A stretch of DNA of 64,000 bases from the NCBI RefSeq assembly GCF_037975245.1, contig NC_092577.1:25541398-25605397 (forward strand). The letters are read 5' to 3'. Source of the DNA: Apostichopus japonicus (lineage: Eukaryota > Echinodermata > Holothuroidea > Aspidochirotida > Stichopodidae). Position 1 is the stretch's first letter. Each line of letters opens with the position of its first letter. A program made the position numbers and the translations under genes. Below are positions 22,955 to 34,900 of the stretch, one piece after another. Under the pieces are notes generated by a model that did no database searches, was not told where the DNA came from, and saw only the letters and a program-made list of their open reading frames with translations.

Positions 22955-25900
22955 ATGAAATGCGTTGTGCATTGGATTGCAGACAAACAGGTTAGCACCG
23001 AACCCTTGTCTTCAGTTGGGACAAGAAAAACGCAAAAGAAAATTCCATTTGCCGAGTGAAATGGAAAGGGAGATGTCCGTACAGTGCCAATATAATTACT
23101 ATGAGTGGTAAGTAGCTATATATTCATAGAAAGGGGTTTTCCCTTACGTTCATATTAAGTAAAAATTCCTATATCCTATTGGTCCATTAAGGTCAATTGA
23201 TCTTTGTTACTCCTGTGATCGTGAGTAACGCACGGTAAAATTACCGGCGGATGAACGCAATAATTCCACTGATTTGCAACTGATTTCATCACAAATAATT
23301 TAACCTGTTAAGCCGTCTCCTGGTTTTAAGGTTACAGAACAAATGATATTTTATTGCCGTTCTAAATGATGTAAAACAATTTGAAGGGTCTAGGCTTAGG
23401 CTATAGATGTTTCAAAAACAGACGTCACTACGCGTAAAACAAAATAGGCCTAATATGCATATTTCGTCAGTACGCGAAACAAGGGACGAATTGTATGGTG
23501 GAAGACGTTTAAATCGCGTTAATCCTGTGATCGTGAGTACGGCACGGTAAAACTACAGCATTGCTTGTTAATAAAGCACAGACTATTGTACACACTGTTG
23601 GCCTGGATTCAGGTCACTGTAAATGGTACACCAATAGTAAATAGACTTAAAGAAATATTATAGTGGACATGAAAAGGTTTTAAGATTTCTGACTATTCTT
23701 TTCCATCTAACTTTCAGTTTGATAAAATGATAAATTATTTCATGATAAGTATACTCTGTGAAAAAAATTAAAACAAGAAAAGCCATGGTATGAGCCACTG
23801 CACCAATTGATTGTACTTTAAAGTCGGTATGTGAGTAGCCCTTATGAATAGATGATCCATATTTTTTCATGGAGGTGAAAGGTCATTTGAAGTTAACAGA
23901 GGTCAAAGTCTGAAAACCTTGTAAACACCATATTTCAAGAAGTGAAAGTTGATTGAAATTTAAAGTTCGTGTAGCCCTTAGTAAGTAAATGATGCCTACT
24001 GTTTTTCATAGAGGTCAAAAGTTCCTGTTAGTCTCAATAAATATGATCACTGAGGAAGTGAATGTTTGAACCTTAACCTGATATGTATAAGCATACATGC
24101 ATTAATCAATATTCTAAGACCTTGCCTTTCTGCTCATTTCTGGTCAGTAATATGACATGTTTGAAAATTCAAAGTTCCCTTTCATATTCATCGGCTAGGA
24201 ATCACTAGGTTATTTGACTTTCTGGTTAAAAACATCAAGTTTGTCAAGTTTTGTCAACCAACAATTTCAGCAAGGAACCATTAAATACACTGCATTGATT
24301 TGACTGTGTTTTTTGTTTTTAGATGACAAAGAAACATTAAAAGCAGCACAAGATGCCTTGGAAATTAACTTGGCCAATCCATCGCTGACAGCATGTGCAG
24401 AAGAAACTGCTTGTGAAGATGTTTCATCCAAAGTTAGGAAGAGGAAGAAAACTGCCAAACCTTTAGCTGCAGCAACAGAAACTGTGACAGGCAACCCTGA
24501 TGGAGATGAAGTTATCAAGTTTTAACCATTTTGCAGTGATTATACCTTATACCTGACTATGCCTTATAACTGATGAGCAATATGCCCTCACATTATTCCA
24601 AATCCACCTGGAATAGGGGGGGGGGGGGGTTAAGAGAGATACATTTTTAGACATGAAAGTGAAATGTGGACTAATTTGCTTTTCCAATAACACATGGTGT
24701 GTTTGGTACATGTTTTAGGGTAAGAGACAGTCATTTAAGTACCAGTACATTTGATGGATGATGTCTTTGTAGCGCTACTCAAGAGTGACAGCTTAACTAT
24801 AATGCAAATATACAGGGGAAAATTTGCAAAGGGAGTGGGTTACATAGACACCATTTGTGCCCTGAACTGGAAAATTATTGATATTTTCTTTCCAGAAGAA
24901 GCAGAACTGTGAAGCACCAATGACAAGCATTCATGCAAAAGCAAGTGCTGAAAAGAAAATGTTCAAGACAATGATTGAGCAAAGGCTGAAATCATCTTTC
25001 GAATTTCCTGGTTCAGAGACCCCATCATCATCATATGTGCCAACGCCTGCACCTATCCTTCAACCTCAAACACCTCAACCATCATGAGAGTCAACACCAG
25101 CACAACCAGTGACCAACTTAACTCCACTCACCACACTACTAGGGCCTCCTCCACCAGCACCACCACCAGAGTCACCTTCACCGAGAGGGCCATCTCCACC
25201 TTCATGGCCATCCCAAGACGCCGAATTTCCATCTACCAATTAATTTTGCCAGCGAACAATACAGCATTATCCATTTGACGGAAGCCCTTGTCTTGGCCAA
25301 TCAATTTCCTCAGCTTTGAATTCTGCCAATGGCGTAACAAATTATGAGTTGGCACGCCTTAGGGGAGACTATTATCAGCTTGGGTGCACCAACAGGGAGC
25401 TTATGCGTGAGAACGACGAGCTCAGGAGAGAGTTACAACGGTATCAACGTAGGCCCCAACCAAAATTACCATGTAATTAATGATTTTGGATACTCTCATC
25501 ATGTTTACATTTTGTCTTTACTTTAATTACTTTGCTTCTTTTTTTTTACTTATCCTGAAAAACTAAAAGACGTGCAATGTAAGATTATGAGCTGCATCAT
25601 TCATTGGAAGGATCATGCATCACGGAAGGTCAAATTGATAATATATTGTTTCTGAATTTGTTTGGTCGAAATATGAACTGCAAATGCTCCATCGATATTA
25701 TGATGCATTAAGAGAAACCTTCAATTTTGTTGTTCTGGTTACACGCATCATTTCAGCGGTGTCTACTACCTCTTCTGTCTTACTATTGATTTCTTTGATA
25801 TATGGACATATTTTGACAGAATAAAGGTAGTTTTAACAAACATTTTCAATTTATGTCAAGAAGATTTCACAGAACCTTTGCTCTTTCCTTACAGCAGCAT

Positions 25901-27854
25901 TTCTTGAAACGCTTGACAGGTGCATTGGAATGCCAACAAGCCTCCCTTGGCAACAAGAAACAGGTTAGATTTTTGAGGCATTTTTTAAAGGAGGGTAGGT
26001 AGTTGAGAGATACACAACTTTCTGTACAGTTTCCCTTCAAATCAGCTATAAATATGCATCCTGCAAAGATTTTCCCAAAAAACTGCCTCATCAGTAGCAA
26101 TTTCAACCAGAAATTTATTTAATTAGCAGAAACAGACAGTTTGTGTTTGAAAGTCAACTTCCCAGTTTTAAGGAAAATTCAAATATAAACCACTGTACAG
26201 AGAGTAATGTAAAATCTCATTATCGTTCATCATTAAAGTAGTAGAGGTGTTGGGGAAGTGATGTTGATATATGTTTGCTTTCTTTCTCTTTTTGTTTTTA
26301 TATGCTGCAAGGGCATGAATCAGAACAATTGACAGAACTCTTTGAATAATAGTCCCTCATTTAAAGGGAAGAATGACACTCCACAGCCATCCATCATCTT
26401 CCTCTAGGCCTGAGGTCGCTTATAACTTAAAGTTGTTCATACTCTTTCTTACAGACAATTTTTTCAGAACCAGAAGTTTCATTTTTTGATGCCATTGAAC
26501 CGCCAGAGACATCGGTTGAAGAAGACAGTTTTGTCCAAGAATGTGAGAGTAGTGAAACTTTTGAGGTATGTCACATATAGACATCCAATTATGCTGGCAT
26601 TTTTGGGCCATTTGAAAAGGATTGTCCAGCCAAAAGCTATATCACAGAGTACTATAATCTGAACCTTCTGGTATAACTTAATTCAAATCTAATGCTTTGT
26701 TCTCGAATATTAACATTTGAAGTTTTCAAATTTTGTACCAAGAATAAGACTTGAAGCATGCAGGTGTACATAGCCTAGGTGCACATTGAGGAATAAGTTT
26801 TGTTTTCTTCACCCAAAAATTTCTATGCCAAAATTTCAATCATTCATTCATAATGTAAATGCATCACATGCATGCATCCCATCTCCATTGGGCAAACAAT
26901 AAAGTTTGCTTCGATTTGAATTTGGTAGAAAATAATCTAATAAATGGCTCATATGAATTGACTGCAAGTTTTACCAAAATGTGTAGACCTTTTTCCTCAA
27001 GAATAATTCTGGAATATCCTTTTAAGTTTTTCACTTCAGCACATGTTTGGCTTCAACTAGTCTTTAAGATCAAAATTTAAGTTTTTTGTTCCATTGGTGT
27101 GTACATAAGTGACAATGGTAGGTAAGATGCTTTATATAGGCTGGTATTTAACAAAAGTATCGACTTATTTGTTTCGTCTTAAATCAAGTGAAAGCTTGCC
27201 ATTTTCTTCTACAGGACCAAGTAGAGTTGGTGAAAGGGTATGCGGCATTGGTTACAAGAGCGCAACTTGCTAACATTCATCTCCAGTCCAATGGGAAGAA
27301 ACCAAAAAAAGTTTTGAGGAGAGTTTTAGGATTTGCTGTTCACGCCAGAAGAGATGAAGAATGGGTGCGCTCAGGGAAAACGGCAAGCCGTTAACAAAAA
27401 CTCTTGTGAGAAGAGTGTACCCCTGGATCCTGTTAGTTTACAGGCAGCAAGAGGTATGATCCTTAAATGATGGTGATTTTTTTTAGCTTCATTGGTCATC
27501 AAAACAATGCCCTGAAAGTAGTGAAAAGCACGTGAAATGCCTCACAGAATTGCAACCTCAGTGCATAATATGAACCTTGATGGGTAAAGACAACCTATGG
27601 GGTTTTGCTTTATCATTCTGATGTGTTTTAATATTCCCAATATGGATTGCCAATTTGGCCCAAACCTATTGCAAAACCAAGGTTGTTTTATGACCTATTT
27701 GGTTACCATGAATTGTTATTTTGTTGTATTTAACAACACCTTTCACATCTTTTTCTCCCTTTAAGAATGTTTTTCGAAAGTGTGGAGAGAAAGGAAAGCC
27801 GCCGGTCCTTTGCTTGCCCAACTTCAACAGAATTGTAAATCTGAAGTGTTTTGA
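22955..27854 (+). CDS. BEN-domain protein, about seven exons
   Basis: BEN domains bind DNA or chromatin proteins in transcriptional regulators. Exons: 22955-23107 (ATG; MKCVVHWIADKQVSTEPLSS, then VKWKGRCPYSANII after a one-base shift near 23040; donor GTAAGT), 24323-24510, about 24896-25480, 25895-25963, 26455-26565 (donor GTATGT), 27215-27453 and 27766-27854. All acceptors are good pyrimidine-AG sites; phases fit between 1-2, 2-3, 4-5 and 5-6. Exon 3 is Pro/Ser-rich and ends in a coiled-coil-like ARLRGDYYQLGCTNRELMRE segment, but has in-frame TGA (25085) and TAA (25241). Exon 6 starts the BEN domain (ELVKGYAALVTRAQLANIHL, KVLRRVLGFAVHA) and shifts by one base near 27350 into NKNSCEKSVPLDPVSLQAAR. 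Exon 7 gives KVWRERKAAGPLLAQLQQNC and a TGA. The N-terminal block is one often found ahead of BEN domains in invertebrates. Either a recent pseudogene or an error-bearing assembly. Confidence 0.65.
23830..24060. repeat. AGGTCA-rich dispersed repeat, copy in BEN gene intron 1
   Basis: Same phrases as 1631-2110 ('cttatgaatagatgatcc', 'catggaggtgaaaggtcattt', 'acagaggtcaaagtctgaaaacc'). It lies in the first intron. Confidence 0.7.
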
Positions 27855-28070
27855 AACATTTCAACTTTCTGAGAGAATATACTTCCATGGAGGTCATATT
27901 TCTTTTAGGTAAACAGAGGTCAACATTTCTTTTTCTTGTTAACACAGTATTTTCAGTGTTTTGAATTCAAACTTAGTATGCAGCTAATTCATTTGATTGA
28001 ATCCGAAACTGTAAATTGTATACGATAATTGTAAAAGGCCTGGGCAGGCTACAAAATAGAATGGACATAC

Positions 28071-28550
28071 CTTTTCCTCGCCCTTCGCTCTGATGCTAAC
28101 CATTTCTTCTACGGGGGTGATGCAGAAGGCATAATAGTCACGTCTGTCGACTCCACTGCAGTAGGGCAAGATATCGTAACACTAGGCCTACGCTCCGAAC
28201 TAATATCAACACTGCTTGTGGATGTCGAAGTTGAGGGTAGGCCTACATGTTCCATACCGGCTTTTTTCCTCTTTATTGTTCGGTAATTACCCGGAAGAAT
28301 GCTGCGGAATCCCTTGCCTGAGATGTCCCCAAAGCCAAACTGCCGTCGAAGGTTTGCAGCGATTGAGAAGCAATCCTCGTCGAAGTGATCGCTGCATATC
28401 ACAGTATGCTGAGTAGGCCTTTTAAAATTCGATCGGGCGTTGTTCACAAAGGATACCCAAAGTTTCTTATTTTTTTTTCGAAATTTATGGGTGCTAATTC
28501 CTTTTCCAGAAACATTATTAACACCCGCATACAACACATCGGCGCGGCAT
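28071..28550 (-). CDS. THAP-domain protein, first exon
   Basis: THAP is a C2CH zinc DNA-binding domain of regulators and of P-element-like transposases. From ATG at 28550 the frame reads MPRRCVVCGC, giving the first two zinc cysteines (C-x2-C). One base later it must shift to NNVSGKGISTHKFRKK, then W in KKLWVSF, KRPTQHTVICSDHFDEDCF (Cys and His of C2CH) and a FRSILPGNYRTI end, where most THAPs have an AVPTIF-like motif. The downstream part is Ser/Thr-rich. A GTATGT donor at 28070-28065 suggests splicing to an unseen exon; in the open frame a TAG lies about 40 bp before it. The gene is convergent with and close to the end of the BEN gene. Only this domain is visible; host gene or transposon remnant is undecided. 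Confidence 0.65.
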
Positions 28551-29939
28551 TTCGGTAAAACGGATGAAGTAGCGTTCCTTATTTGACACTCGAAATTAAG
28601 GATTGATTTAGAGTAGGTTGTACACAAACAGAACTAATGAGCTTTGTGCGTAGCGTGGGTCATGTGCCAATACCGCCTCATGTTGCGTCACTTGGTCAGG
28701 TGACCTTACGGACCTATGTTTCGGAGAGGGGATTTTAGGAGGGAACTTTTGCACTTATATGAATATTTTTCGCTACAAAACTTAGTATTCTGTGGAGTTA
28801 TATACTTCAGTAAACCAAAGAGGGCGATAAGTAAAATCATGTTATGTCGTCTTTAAGCGAAGTGGTAAACATTGGGGGCAGACTAGAATCTTGGGTGAAC
28901 TGGCGATGGGGGCAAAATTACCACAAACTGCCCTAATTATATAGGCTAGGCCCACTGTAAATGGGAAGCTATGTAAGGACTTTTTTCACCTTGACTTTCA
29001 CCTACCAGAGCCTACGCTTAGCACGTAATCAATGCATCCTCTAGCCCTTCCGTAATGCAGCTATCAATTGTAAGATGGACTCAACGACCCCCCCCCCCCC
29101 GGAATGGTGCATCAAAGGTGCATATGTTCCGTCATGGTCAGCAAATTGTCAGTGAAAATGTAAATTTGATGTGGTTCAAAGACATGCAATGGTGTACCAG
29201 ATTAACTATGCAGGGGTGTAACAATGTCCAGCTTAATTTTGAACATTGACCCGGGGGTAGGAGGTTGCGTCATACAAATTTGATAGGTGCATAACTTGCA
29301 GGCTGCGTGTCTAGCCTCCTGTATGTAGGCCATAGGATAGGCCAAACAGTTGACTTTTTACCGTGTGTTGCATTTCAAAGTCTTACACAGTTACACCATT
29401 CAATGCTTCAAGGCTTCACTTGATCACTTTTGAATTTTTATGGTTTTTGCAGTTTCCATATAGTACTTAGGCTAGTACTAGGCCTAGGCTTATTACCACA
29501 GGCCTACACTTTTACCTTTTTAGACCTTTATTTTACAAATGCATACTTTCATGTTTTTCATGTTATTTGCCTTTTTATTAGCCTACATGTTATTCTCTTA
29601 TTATTTGAACACCCGGTGTTAGGCCGAGTACGCTTCAAATGTGTTAGGCCTAACTTAATTATTATGCTAGGCCAACCCAGGCTATGCCCTCAAGCCTCTA
29701 GTGTAAGTACTGTAGTCTGTAACATATAGCCTAGCCTGGGCCCTGGGTTAAGTATGTACAAAGTACTGTAGGACTAGCATAGAATAGAATATTGCCCCAG
29801 GCTAGGCGTATTGTGTTTTTACACAATAGAAACACAGATGTTTCTGTGTGTAATTACTGCCTTTTGTGTTTTTAACATTAGACCTAGGCTAGGCCTAATA
29901 GTGACACTAACAAGTCATCCCAATTAACGTCAGACTTAC
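28551..29939. other. No gene seen; 'taggcct' rich stretch
   Basis: Upstream of the THAP exon. 29280-29910 is crowded with taggcct/aggccta motifs, a compositional signature also seen at 20.5 and 52.8 kb. A C run lies at 29089-29100. Confidence 0.35.
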
Positions 29940-30118
29940 GCAAGCTCTCTTCGGTATCGCGACGTCTCCGAAAAGATCGGAAAGTCTGTCGGACATCAAA
30001 ATCGTTATCAGTGTCTTCTTCCGAACTAGACCCGGCAATAGCTGCTCTTGCTTTTTCCGACTAGGTTATGAACCGTTCGATGCGAACCGATATTGGAACT
30101 TGGACCCGCTTCTTCCAT
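29940..30118 (-). CDS. Candidate orphan first exon, unknown protein
   Basis: ATG at 30118 opens MEEAGPSSNIGSHRTVHN. After a one-base shift near 30060 an acidic then basic segment follows (SSSEEDTDNDFDV, then FRSFRRRRDTEES), running to a consensus donor GTAAGT at 29939. I do not recognise the protein. The composition (acidic stretch, arginine cluster) is of a nuclear, unstructured N-terminus. No downstream exon was linked; it could belong to the THAP or another minus-strand gene. Confidence 0.3.
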
Positions 30119-30654
30119 CTTGCAATTTGTACGATGCAGTGTACATGTCACACTTTAGACATTCGAAATCATTTTCTTATAAACTAAAGAGTTATCTAAC
30201 TTCCATGTACCGTGATTGATATTATTGTCAAGTTTCTTTTGTACATTTTATTTTTCTTTCTTTTCTTTAGGGTTACTAGCTTCGATAAACATTTTATATT
30301 CTTTCTAGTATCCTGTATACAGCATTACTGCACTGTTTGTATGTCTATGCCGATGTAGCTTAAAATGTTTGTACCATATATACGTACATAGGTACTGTCG
30401 AACACTATTACACCATTGAAGTAATACTTCCATGACTACACTAGCAGGCTAGTATAGTACTAATACAATACTAGACTAGGCCACTACTTCAGAATTATCG
30501 GGGTTTTGTGGATGAGGTTCTGTTGATGGCGCTCGTTTTCAATTCCTTTTTGTAGACGTCGGTTCGATACGCTTGAATTACTGATATCAGCAAATGAATT
30601 GTTGATATCAGCAATTCCCGCTATTAAGTTTACCGTGGCTATTGGTATGTAAGC
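30119..30654. other. No gene seen
   Basis: AT-rich spacer, nothing recognised. Confidence 0.35.
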
Positions 30655-30815
30655 AGGCGCGTATCCAGGGGGCGTTGAGACGCGCGCCCCCCGGGTAAGA
30701 AAGAGAGGAGAGAAAAGAACAAGAAAAAAGGGAACAAAAAGAGGGGGAAAAGAGGAGGAAGGAGAACAGGGAAGGGAAAAGAAGAAAGAGAAAAAAAAGG
30801 AGAAAAGGGCGCACC
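30655..30815. repeat. hAT-like end plus purine tract
   Basis: GCAGGCGCGTATCCAGGGGG resembles the ends of hAT-type non-autonomous elements. It is followed by about 120 bp of almost pure purine (30690-30813). Minus-strand 'proteins' here are translations of this tract and are not genes. Confidence 0.4.
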
Positions 30816-31684
30816 CACCACTTCTTGAGATTGTTCCCATCTGCATGAAAACGCGCGCCCACAGCCCTACGCCCACCCCTCTCATCACTGCCCGATGAGT
30901 TACGAAACTTAATTAATGACCTTTGCCCGTAGTACCAAGACCTCTTGACACAATCCGGCAACACACCACTTCATCGATAACAACTGATTGGGTTGTGTAT
31001 TAGTGATGTCTACAGGTCGTGCACTGACCTACATGGAGTGTGACCACTCCCGACTTTGCAATTTCCCAAGATCAGGCCCCGAGAAATCCAAAGGGCACTG
31101 TACTGTATGGACATCTAGCGATATCTAGGGATGAAAATCCCAAGATCTTCCCTAAACTGAAGGCAGATAGAGAATCGAAGCCTTCAGTGTGTAATGAACT
31201 TAAAACTGTGCGTCTTTCGAAATGAAAAGAATGTGGGGCGCAACTCCTGTGGGCCCTATGCTTAGGTTTTATAACTGTATTTGTGCAGTAGTCTCCATTA
31301 TACTCCATACAGTAGGGGGGGGGGGCACTTGCTCACCCCTGGAAAATTAAAATGATAAAGTTAATCATTGACATTTCATTGATTTCCCCCAGCCAACAGT
31401 TCTCTAGTTATGGTCATTGCATACTGACCCATAATGCATCACTGAAATTATTGAAAGTCAAAATCCTAAGACATGAGATGTCAAAATAACCGATGTGTAA
31501 ATGCAACTTGAACGGGAAGTGTCTTTTCCGACGATCTAGGAGTATTCTCCGCGCCAACCGATGGTGGCGCTCCGCATAAATAGTATCAAGTGTGTTATAC
31601 CTATATGACCTACTGACCCCCCTGACTACATTTCTGCGGACGCCCTTGCTAGGCCTCCTGATAGGGGGACCCTTTGGGCCAGGA
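30816..31684. other. No gene seen; G run at 31314
   Basis: No recognised coding motif. A run of nine or more G lies around 31315-31325. Confidence 0.35.
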
Positions 31685-31719
31685 GCCCCCCCCCCCCAGG
31701 CTCATCGTTACGCCACTGG
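31685..31719 (-). repeat. hAT-like terminal sequence
   Basis: On the minus strand the sequence starts CCAGTGGCGTAACGATGAGC followed by a G run, a widespread hAT/MITE terminal repeat. The partner end was not found nearby. Confidence 0.45.
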
Positions 31720-31973
31720 TGGAGCATTGCACAATATATTTCATTTATTTGAATTTTTAAAGCAAACTGCAGATATCACATCATATCAGTGAGCATGGAA
31801 AATGGCGTTCCGGGATGAACAGCCTCCAAACTGTTAATGTGCGTAGTGGTATATTTTAATTTCCTTCAACGAAGTTTCATAATAGCCGTTGTAAGAGGTT
31901 TAATATTTGTACACCAATAAATACACTGTGTCTGAATTGTCGAAAATTTCCTGACCACCATTTTTGGTTTCAT

Positions 31974-32102
31974 CATACGATGAATCATCATACGATGATC
32001 ATACGATCATACGATCATCATACGATGATATCATCATACGATGATAATCGTAACCTTTGCAATCATGCGCGTGTGTGTGCGTGTGTGTGTGTGTGTGCGT
32101 TT
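31974..32102. repeat. (ATCATACGATG)n palindromic satellite and GT microsatellite
   Basis: 31974-32048 consists of overlapping atcatacgatgat units in alternating orientation, able to fold on itself. 32067-32101 is a GT/GC-GT microsatellite. Confidence 0.7.
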
Positions 32103-32104
32103 GT

Positions 32105-32420
32105 AACGCCCAGCTTGTAAACACGATATCTCAAGAAGGGAAGCTTGGACAGTTCTCATATTTTGTTTGTAGAAGTACCATATTTAGTACATGAAGCCTA
32201 TTGTTTTTGGTGTAGGTCAAAAGTCACTTGGGGTCAAATAGTGAAAAGCTTGTAAACATGATATCTCAAGAAGCAAAGCTTGGATTGATTTCATTTTTGG
32301 TATGTAGGTTGACCACATTAAGTACAAAAAGCCTATCGTTTTTGGTGGATGTCGAAGGTCATTTAGGGTCACCAGTGGTCAACTTGTAAAAACCTTTTCA
32401 TAATATACGGTATCTCCCAT
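32105..32420. repeat. AGGTCA-rich dispersed repeat copy
   Basis: 'cttgtaaacacgatatctcaagaaggga' and 'cctattgtttttggtgtaggtcaaaagtca' recur twice. Same family as 1.6, 23.9 and 36.5 kb. Confidence 0.7.
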
Positions 32421-32869
32421 CGTCCAGCCAATAAGTAGATGACATGGGCGATTCGCCTCAAAAGAATAGGAGAGCCTATTGACAATTGAAAATGATCTTA
32501 CGGGCATCCGTAGATTTGAATCTGAACTCCCGACAATATCCCCTCTTTCACTTTAACATAGTGACAAAAATCAAAGACTATAGAAAACACTCAAGAAAAT
32601 TTGAAACTTAATGTATGAGAGCTTGGTAACTAATGACAAAAGTACTTTCCACAACACCCCTTTAACTTTCTGCCTAAACTCTTCTCTTAGCCTCATTCTG
32701 CCACCCCCAAAGTTGCAGTCTGAGTACGATATATGAAACATAAAATGGAGAGCAGAAACATTTACAGAGGAAACATTTATTAGGTGAAAGGCACACTTTG
32801 GGTAATGGCAATGCTTTGGTAAATACAAAGGTTCATTAAAGGCACATCATTTATAAAAATATTTTACAA
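32421..32869. other. No gene seen
   Basis: AT-rich; nothing recognised. Confidence 0.35.
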
Positions 32870-34900
32870 AATCTTCTTCAAAAAGATTGTTACCAGACAA
32901 CTTTTAGTTTCAAACCAGAATTGCTATGGTAGGAAAATTGTACTGTCATCTGGATACTATCAAACTAAAGAAAGACATTGTTTCCTGCAAGTAAACAAGA
33001 TAAAAGGCAATACATCAGTAAATGAATACTTAAGCAAGACACCAATTCTAGATAGTATAATCTTTAAACACCTCTGATTTTCTGTTTTAACTTTGTGCTT
33101 AGTTCTTTGTGCCCTTCATTTCCATATTGAACCCACAAAAAATGCTTTTGTTTTATATAATAAATATTATATCAGAAATGAATACTAAACGAAAGTATAC
33201 AAATATTTACAATAAAGCAAGAAAACAATTCTAGAACTTTAAACACCTGTACTTTGGCAATGATCTAAGAGCAAGTTTCTGCTTTAGTCATATGTGGACT
33301 CCTTTTTGATACATAAGTAGTTATGTTACGAACTATCCTTCAAACTTACTTGAAGAATATTTTCCACATATGAAAGTATTGAATAAACCTGGTCATCCTG
33401 CATCTCCCAAGTAATAAAGTTAAATGGCCAAAAAAAAAAAAAAATCATCCTTATACTATCAAACAAAATGATCAAAAGGAAATATTTCCTGAGTTTTGGA
33501 TGAAAAATGAGATGTTCGGTGTTTGATTTCAAAATAATATATCAAACATGAATACTAATGAATACACATTAAGTTGGTTAACAACATATCCATTATAAAT
33601 ATTATATGAGAAATGAATACCAACAATTCTTGATAGTTTTGAGTATTCTTTAAATACCTCTACTTTGGCAATGATCTGTTTTAGTCATACGTGCACCCCT
33701 TTTCTATACAAGTATGTATGTTACAAAGTATCTTTGAAACTCATTTGAAGAACATACGAATAGAAAGCATAAAATGTTAGTCCTTAAAGATTTTCAAAAT
33801 TATAAACATTTGAATAGCACATATAAAGCTTAGTAAAGTAATCATACTGTTATCTGACTACCATCGAACATTAAAATATGAAAGCCATTTCCTGAGTTTG
33901 CGAGACAAGAAAGAGATGCATGAATGTCTGAAAAAAAGTATTGCATCAAAAATGAATACTACATGAAGTATACAAATATTTACATTAAAGCAAGAAAACA
34001 ATTCTTGATAGTTTGAATAATATTTTAATACCTGTACTTTCAATGGCAATGATCTAAGAGCAAGTTTGTGTCATATGGGCATCCCTTTTCTATACACACA
34101 TACGTATGTTACAAATTATCTTTTAAACTTATTTGAAGAACATAAAAATGGTAAGCATTGGCATAAAACGTAATCCTTAAAGATTTTAAAAAAAACATAA
34201 AAATTTGAATAGCACTATTAAAGCTTACGAAAGAAATCATACTGTTATCTAAATACTATGAAACAGAAAAATTTCTTGAGTTTTGGAACCAAAAAAAATG
34301 CTTCTTTGTCTGGAAATAAATAATATAATGAATACTAAATGAAGTATGCAAGTATTTACATTAAAGCATGAAAACAAATCTAGGTAGTTCATATAAAACT
34401 CCTCTGCTTTGGCAATGATGTAAGAGCAAGTTATAGTCATTTGTGCTTAAGTAGTTGTGTAACAAACTATCCTTCAAAATAACTTGCAGAAATATTCCAA
34501 ATATGAAAAATTGGAACAACCCGGATAAAGTTTAGTGAAAAACAAAATTCATATTGACCAATTCATATTTCTCACCCTTGTACTATCAAACAAAATGATC
34601 AAAAGGAATTACAACCTGAGTTTTGGACGGAAAATGTGATGCTTTGGTGTTTGATTTAAAAATAAGACATCAGAAATAAATGCTAATAAATATAAAAACA
34701 GTAAAGCTTCAAACGATCCTTTAAAATTGATTGAAAAAATACATGAATATTAATCATTGGCATAACATAGAAGTCTTTAAAGACTTTACAAATAATAACA
34801 ATTTGCATAGCACACATAAAGCTTAGGAAAGAAGTCCTACTTTCATCTTACTGCAGTACTTTTGAACATAAAACCTAAACAAGTGTTTAGTCAGATGGCA
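32870..34900. repeat. Degenerate tandem array, unit about 350-410 bp
   Basis: The phrases 'tggcaatgatct', 'cctgagttttgga' and 'aagcaagaaaacaattct' recur in fixed order. The first occurs near 33255, 33665, 34043 and 34409, the second near 33490, 33891, 34272 and 34618. That gives about five decayed AT-rich units. No coding potential. Confidence 0.6.

Noticed and set aside
25085-25087. In-frame TGA in the BEN gene as a selenocysteine codon
   Set aside because: A second stop (TAA) follows in the same frame, no conserved Cys position is expected there, and I saw no SECIS-like element.
30484-30964. Overlapping minus-strand frames rich in Phe/Leu/Ser
   Set aside because: They read through the purine tract at 30690-30813; three overlapping frames are open only because of the biased composition.
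32870-34900. Possible CRISPR-like or regular array
   Set aside because: Units are 350-410 bp, degenerate throughout, with no short repeat/unique spacer structure; the DNA is eukaryotic.
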